Shown here: piece by piece, positions 61,145-64,000 of the stretch
How the letters are laid out: every line of letters starts with the position of its first letter
Position numbering within the stretch: position 1 is the stretch's first letter
Assembly: GCA_023678885.1 (NCBI GenBank)
Contig: CM042996.1
Coordinates: 13,326,602-13,390,601 of the forward strand
DNA length: 64,000 bases
From: Pogostemon cablin
Lineage: Eukaryota; Streptophyta; Magnoliopsida; Lamiales; Lamiaceae
Reading direction: 5' to 3'
The notes under the pieces: model-generated
What the model saw: only the letters and a program-made list of their open reading frames with translations
What the model was told of the DNA's origin: nothing
The model's database searches: none
Translations under genes and position numbers: made by a program

Positions 61145-62632
61145 GGAAATAGAAAAAGATAAAAACCTGGCGCCACTACTCCTCTGGAGCATCATCATCA
61201 TCATCACTTATCTCCATGCGCCAATAATCAAAATACCTATGAAGATTATATAGTTTCCTATCCACCTATACCAATCTCTGATCTAGACCATCATAACGAA
61301 GGTTGAGTGCAACATAATTTGAATTCGCCAATGCCAGCTGTCGATTCATTTTCTACTGGTTCGCATTCAAGGTGGCGAAATGCTCGTTCATCAATCTGAA
61401 CTGCTCCCGATAGAAGTGATCCTGGGCCTGCCAGAAATCCTGCTACTGATGTGGTGGTGGCTCAAAATACTCATGCTGTGGCTGCTGCTGTTGCGGTGGC
61501 TGTATCGGAGGCAAATCCATCTCTGGATACACAAAAGCTGGCTGCTGTGGCTGATCCTCATCGATGAAATCAGCTGGATCACCAACCAAAATCATATCCT
61601 CATTAATGAGGACTTCCTGCAAGTGCATCTCAGCCAAAAGTCTCAAATTTCCCTCTTCCAAACAAGTCTTGGAAATCGCCCTATGCTACGAGGTATCCAT
61701 CAATAGGTTGATGTTGATCTAAATTGAAGTAAGATCAACAATCGAAGGTGAAAATCGAAAAGAAAGTAGATTCTTGCCACGGATGAACATCCAAGCATCA
61801 TCCATCCTCTGAATCAACCCCATCCTAACACAGGATGACAGAATCAAATCAGGATCCCCTCGGATCGGCCTGTGCTTGCTCAAATCAGCTCGGTAATGCT
61901 CTGCTATCGGAGTAATCAACCTTCTAATATTGACTCGCTGGAAATCAATAGTAGAGAACTTGTACAGCTGCTGGAAAAAATAAGCCGCAATGTTGAAGCA
62001 GACTTCATTCATTATGCACCAGAGCACATACAACTCTCTCTTAGGAATACAACTGCACTCGGATCGAGCAAACAGTGTGTTGATCAGGATCTGGTCCATA
62101 TAAGCTATCACGAGGTTGCGGATGAAGGCAACCTTAGCAATATTCGAATTATAATAACCTTGCCTCCCCGGATAGACCTCTAGAACTCATCATCATGGAA
62201 ATCAGCATGCTCCACTTCAGACACATTCTCACAACCAATCATCTTATTGAATTCACTAGCATACATCAGCTGCAATTGTCCACCAATCTGCATCCACAAT
62301 CCATAAGGAAGATAATGACCTCCACGATCGACTATCATCGTGCATAATACTTCAGCTGTGATGTGGAAATATGTCTCCCTGTTCATTTCCATGAACCTGG
62401 TGATCCCTACTCGATTGAACATCCAATGAATATCGTTGATAATGTTCATCTCCACCATAGCTTGATCATCTTGATAACGAGTCATCCTTATCTTGCTTGC
62501 AATAGCTGCCCTTAACTCCTTCTTCTCCTCCCAATCCTCGATCTTAATACCAAAATCGGAAGGTCTCCTCTTATCAAGTTTTAACTTCTTTGCACTAGAA
62601 CCTTTCCTAGGAGACTTAGTCTCCTTCCTCAT
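61145..62632 (-). pseudogene. Athila-like gag/ORF1 (plant transposon protein domain), decayed
   Basis: Minus-strand blocks, starting at 62632, are a basic N-terminus (MRKETKSPRKGSSAKKLKLD), MTRYQDDQAMVEMNIINDIH and MFNRVGITRFMEMNRETYFH. After a frameshift near 62130-62180 they continue RELYVLWCIMNEVCFNIAAY, FQRVNIRRLITPIAEHYRAD and RIGDP-like RGDPDLILSS. A stop at 61719 separates a Pro/Gln-rich, acidic C-terminal part (PADFIDEDQPQQPAF). The order ELYVLWCIMN then LITPIA is characteristic of the ORF1 'putative plant transposon protein' domain of Athila-type gypsy elements. It is not functional. Confidence 0.75.
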
Positions 62633-63380
62633 CGAAGATGAAGCAATCTCTTTACCTACAAAAACTATACTTCAATACACAACAAAAGAGTTAAAGCAAG
62701 CTTACCAATCTTAGGACTAATCAAAGCATGAATTCTACTCAAGACTTCAAATTCATATGCTATAATCATAACTTAGTTCTCCACGTTTCAAGTGTTCATC
62801 CAATAATCATAACAAGTATAAGCTCAACACTTTCAATCATGGGACCATGTCAACCAATAGTCTTAAAATTATCACACACATGAAACATGCTTCTAAATTT
62901 CAACATCAACTTCAACAAAAACCATAAGCATGCTCATCTTCCACTTTCAATTGCATAATATACACACTTTAAATCAATGAGCCCATATAGATAATCTAAA
63001 ATTAACCTCATGCCTGCAAGATATACATCATTAATTTTACAAAAATCTCAACAATCCAACGTAAATCGAATCCTGCTAATTCAAGTGAAATTTCAACAAA
63101 AAAATTAAAATTTAAACATTTCAAATCCAACTATGTTTATCCAACTTACTCAACCTTAACTAAGTATAATCACTTTAATTCCAGAGGAAAGAGGTAGTAA
63201 AACATACCTTTGTTGGTCATGGTGTGCATGTGATGTACAGTGACAATACCCTAAAATTTTGAATGAAATAGCCCCAATTCGGACTTGAATCCTCCAAATC
63301 ATGGATGTGAAAGTGTGTGAAGAGGAATATTTAAGTGTGGGAAGAGTTTGGAAGGAAGAACTTATAATTCGTGATGGTCA
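62633..63380 (-). mobile_element. Athila-like leader region
   Basis: AT-rich, mostly non-coding sequence upstream of the ORF1 remnant on the minus strand. No primer binding site or LTR end could be recognised. Confidence 0.35.
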
Positions 63381-63384
63381 TTCG

Positions 63385-63775
63385 AGAGAGGGTGACAGAA
63401 ATTGGTCGAACAGAATGAAGAAAATTGACCTTAATTCTCGATTTCAATCCTCATCCGACTCGAACGATATGGTTGAACAAGGGTTTCTGGTCGAACAACA
63501 CGAGTCTACCTTTAAAATATGACCTCGTTCGACCTCTATTTGACCAAATTGGCTTGGTCGAACAACTTCGTGAGGTCGAACAACACCTCTGTAAACTGAA
63601 AATCACCCCCTGTTCTCTCCTGTTTTGCTCGACTGCCGTTCGACCATAAAATTTTTGTCGAGCAAGGCTCGCTGGTCGAATGGCACCTCTGTAAGTTGGT
63701 TTCGCGTTTAGGCTTCCTGTTCGACCACCATTCGACCAGAATGGTCGAACAGCAGAGTGTGGTCGAACGAGCCTC
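63385..63775. repeat. Degenerate GGTCGAAC-type short repeats (right block)
   Basis: About fifteen copies of GGTCGAAC, GTTCGACC and close variants occur, with CACCTCTGTAA recurring. This is the same repeat type as the block at 59.4 kb. Short frames on both strands are repeat-encoded. Confidence 0.7.
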
Positions 63776-64000
63776 CGAACTTTTAATATTTCAAACTCCT
63801 CTCTTCTTTCCCTGCAAAACTTAAACTCTAGGACATCCTCAAGCATCATAATAGCAAAATAAATGCAAGAGAACCACTCTTAGACTATATAAAATCATGT
63901 ATAATACTCCGTTCATACTAAAATAAATAAAATACCACCGAACACTAGGCAAATTGCAAAAAAAATCGACATATCAAAATCGGTTAAAGTTTCAATATAC

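Noticed and set aside
61391..61706. Plus-strand Leu/Trp-rich frame
   Set aside because: It is the antisense of the Pro/Gln-rich part of the Athila-like ORF1 remnant.

Overview
This window is nuclear DNA of a flowering plant, most likely a eudicot. The genes are split by GT-AG introns, the intergenic DNA is very AT-rich, and much of the window is plant transposon: Ty1/copia, Ty3/gypsy (Athila-like), hAT, MULE, CACTA and Stowaway-type MITEs. I see no operon, no ribosome binding site and no rRNA, tRNA or CRISPR locus. I cannot name the species from sequence alone.

Only two genes look intact. (1) 593-12932, minus strand: the N-terminal half of SMC6, the SMC5/6 complex ATPase. I could resolve fourteen exons, including the Walker A exons, the first coiled coil and most of the hinge; the rest lies beyond the left edge. 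A perfect E2F-type site lies upstream of its ATG. (2) 36804-38734, plus strand: a three-exon EFFECTOR OF TRANSCRIPTION (ET/HRT-like) gene. It encodes a GIY-YIG domain and two C-X9-C-X9-RC-X2-HK repeats. A 15-codon upstream reading frame ends exactly where the main ATG begins.

Layout: 13.2-22.4 kb is a rearranged Ty1/copia cluster with two plus-strand LTRs, an inverted pol block, an inverted LTR fragment and a second gag-integrase block, all bracketed by about 490-bp direct repeats. 24.76-29.31 kb is a decayed hAT element. 30.1-31.3 kb holds a minisatellite and an unidentified GC-richer block. 32.9-36.0 kb is a broken IBA57-like gene enclosing a receptor-kinase fragment and a MULE fragment. 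38.7-46.6 kb is AT-rich intergenic DNA with MITEs, tandem duplications and a CACTA-type terminus. 46.6-57.9 kb is a gypsy gag-protease remnant interrupted by a full-length copia element (50142-57631) with CCTTG target duplications. 57.9-58.4 kb holds two interlocked Stowaway-like inverted repeats. 59.4-64.0 kb is another Athila-like remnant on the minus strand.

I found no convincing undescribed biological system. The observations best worth checking are the abutting in-frame upstream ORF of the ET gene, a 183-bp GC-rich hairpin MITE with a 9-bp target duplication, the copia cluster whose inverted pol blocks could form a long hairpin transcript, and a stop-containing exon-like segment inside SMC6.
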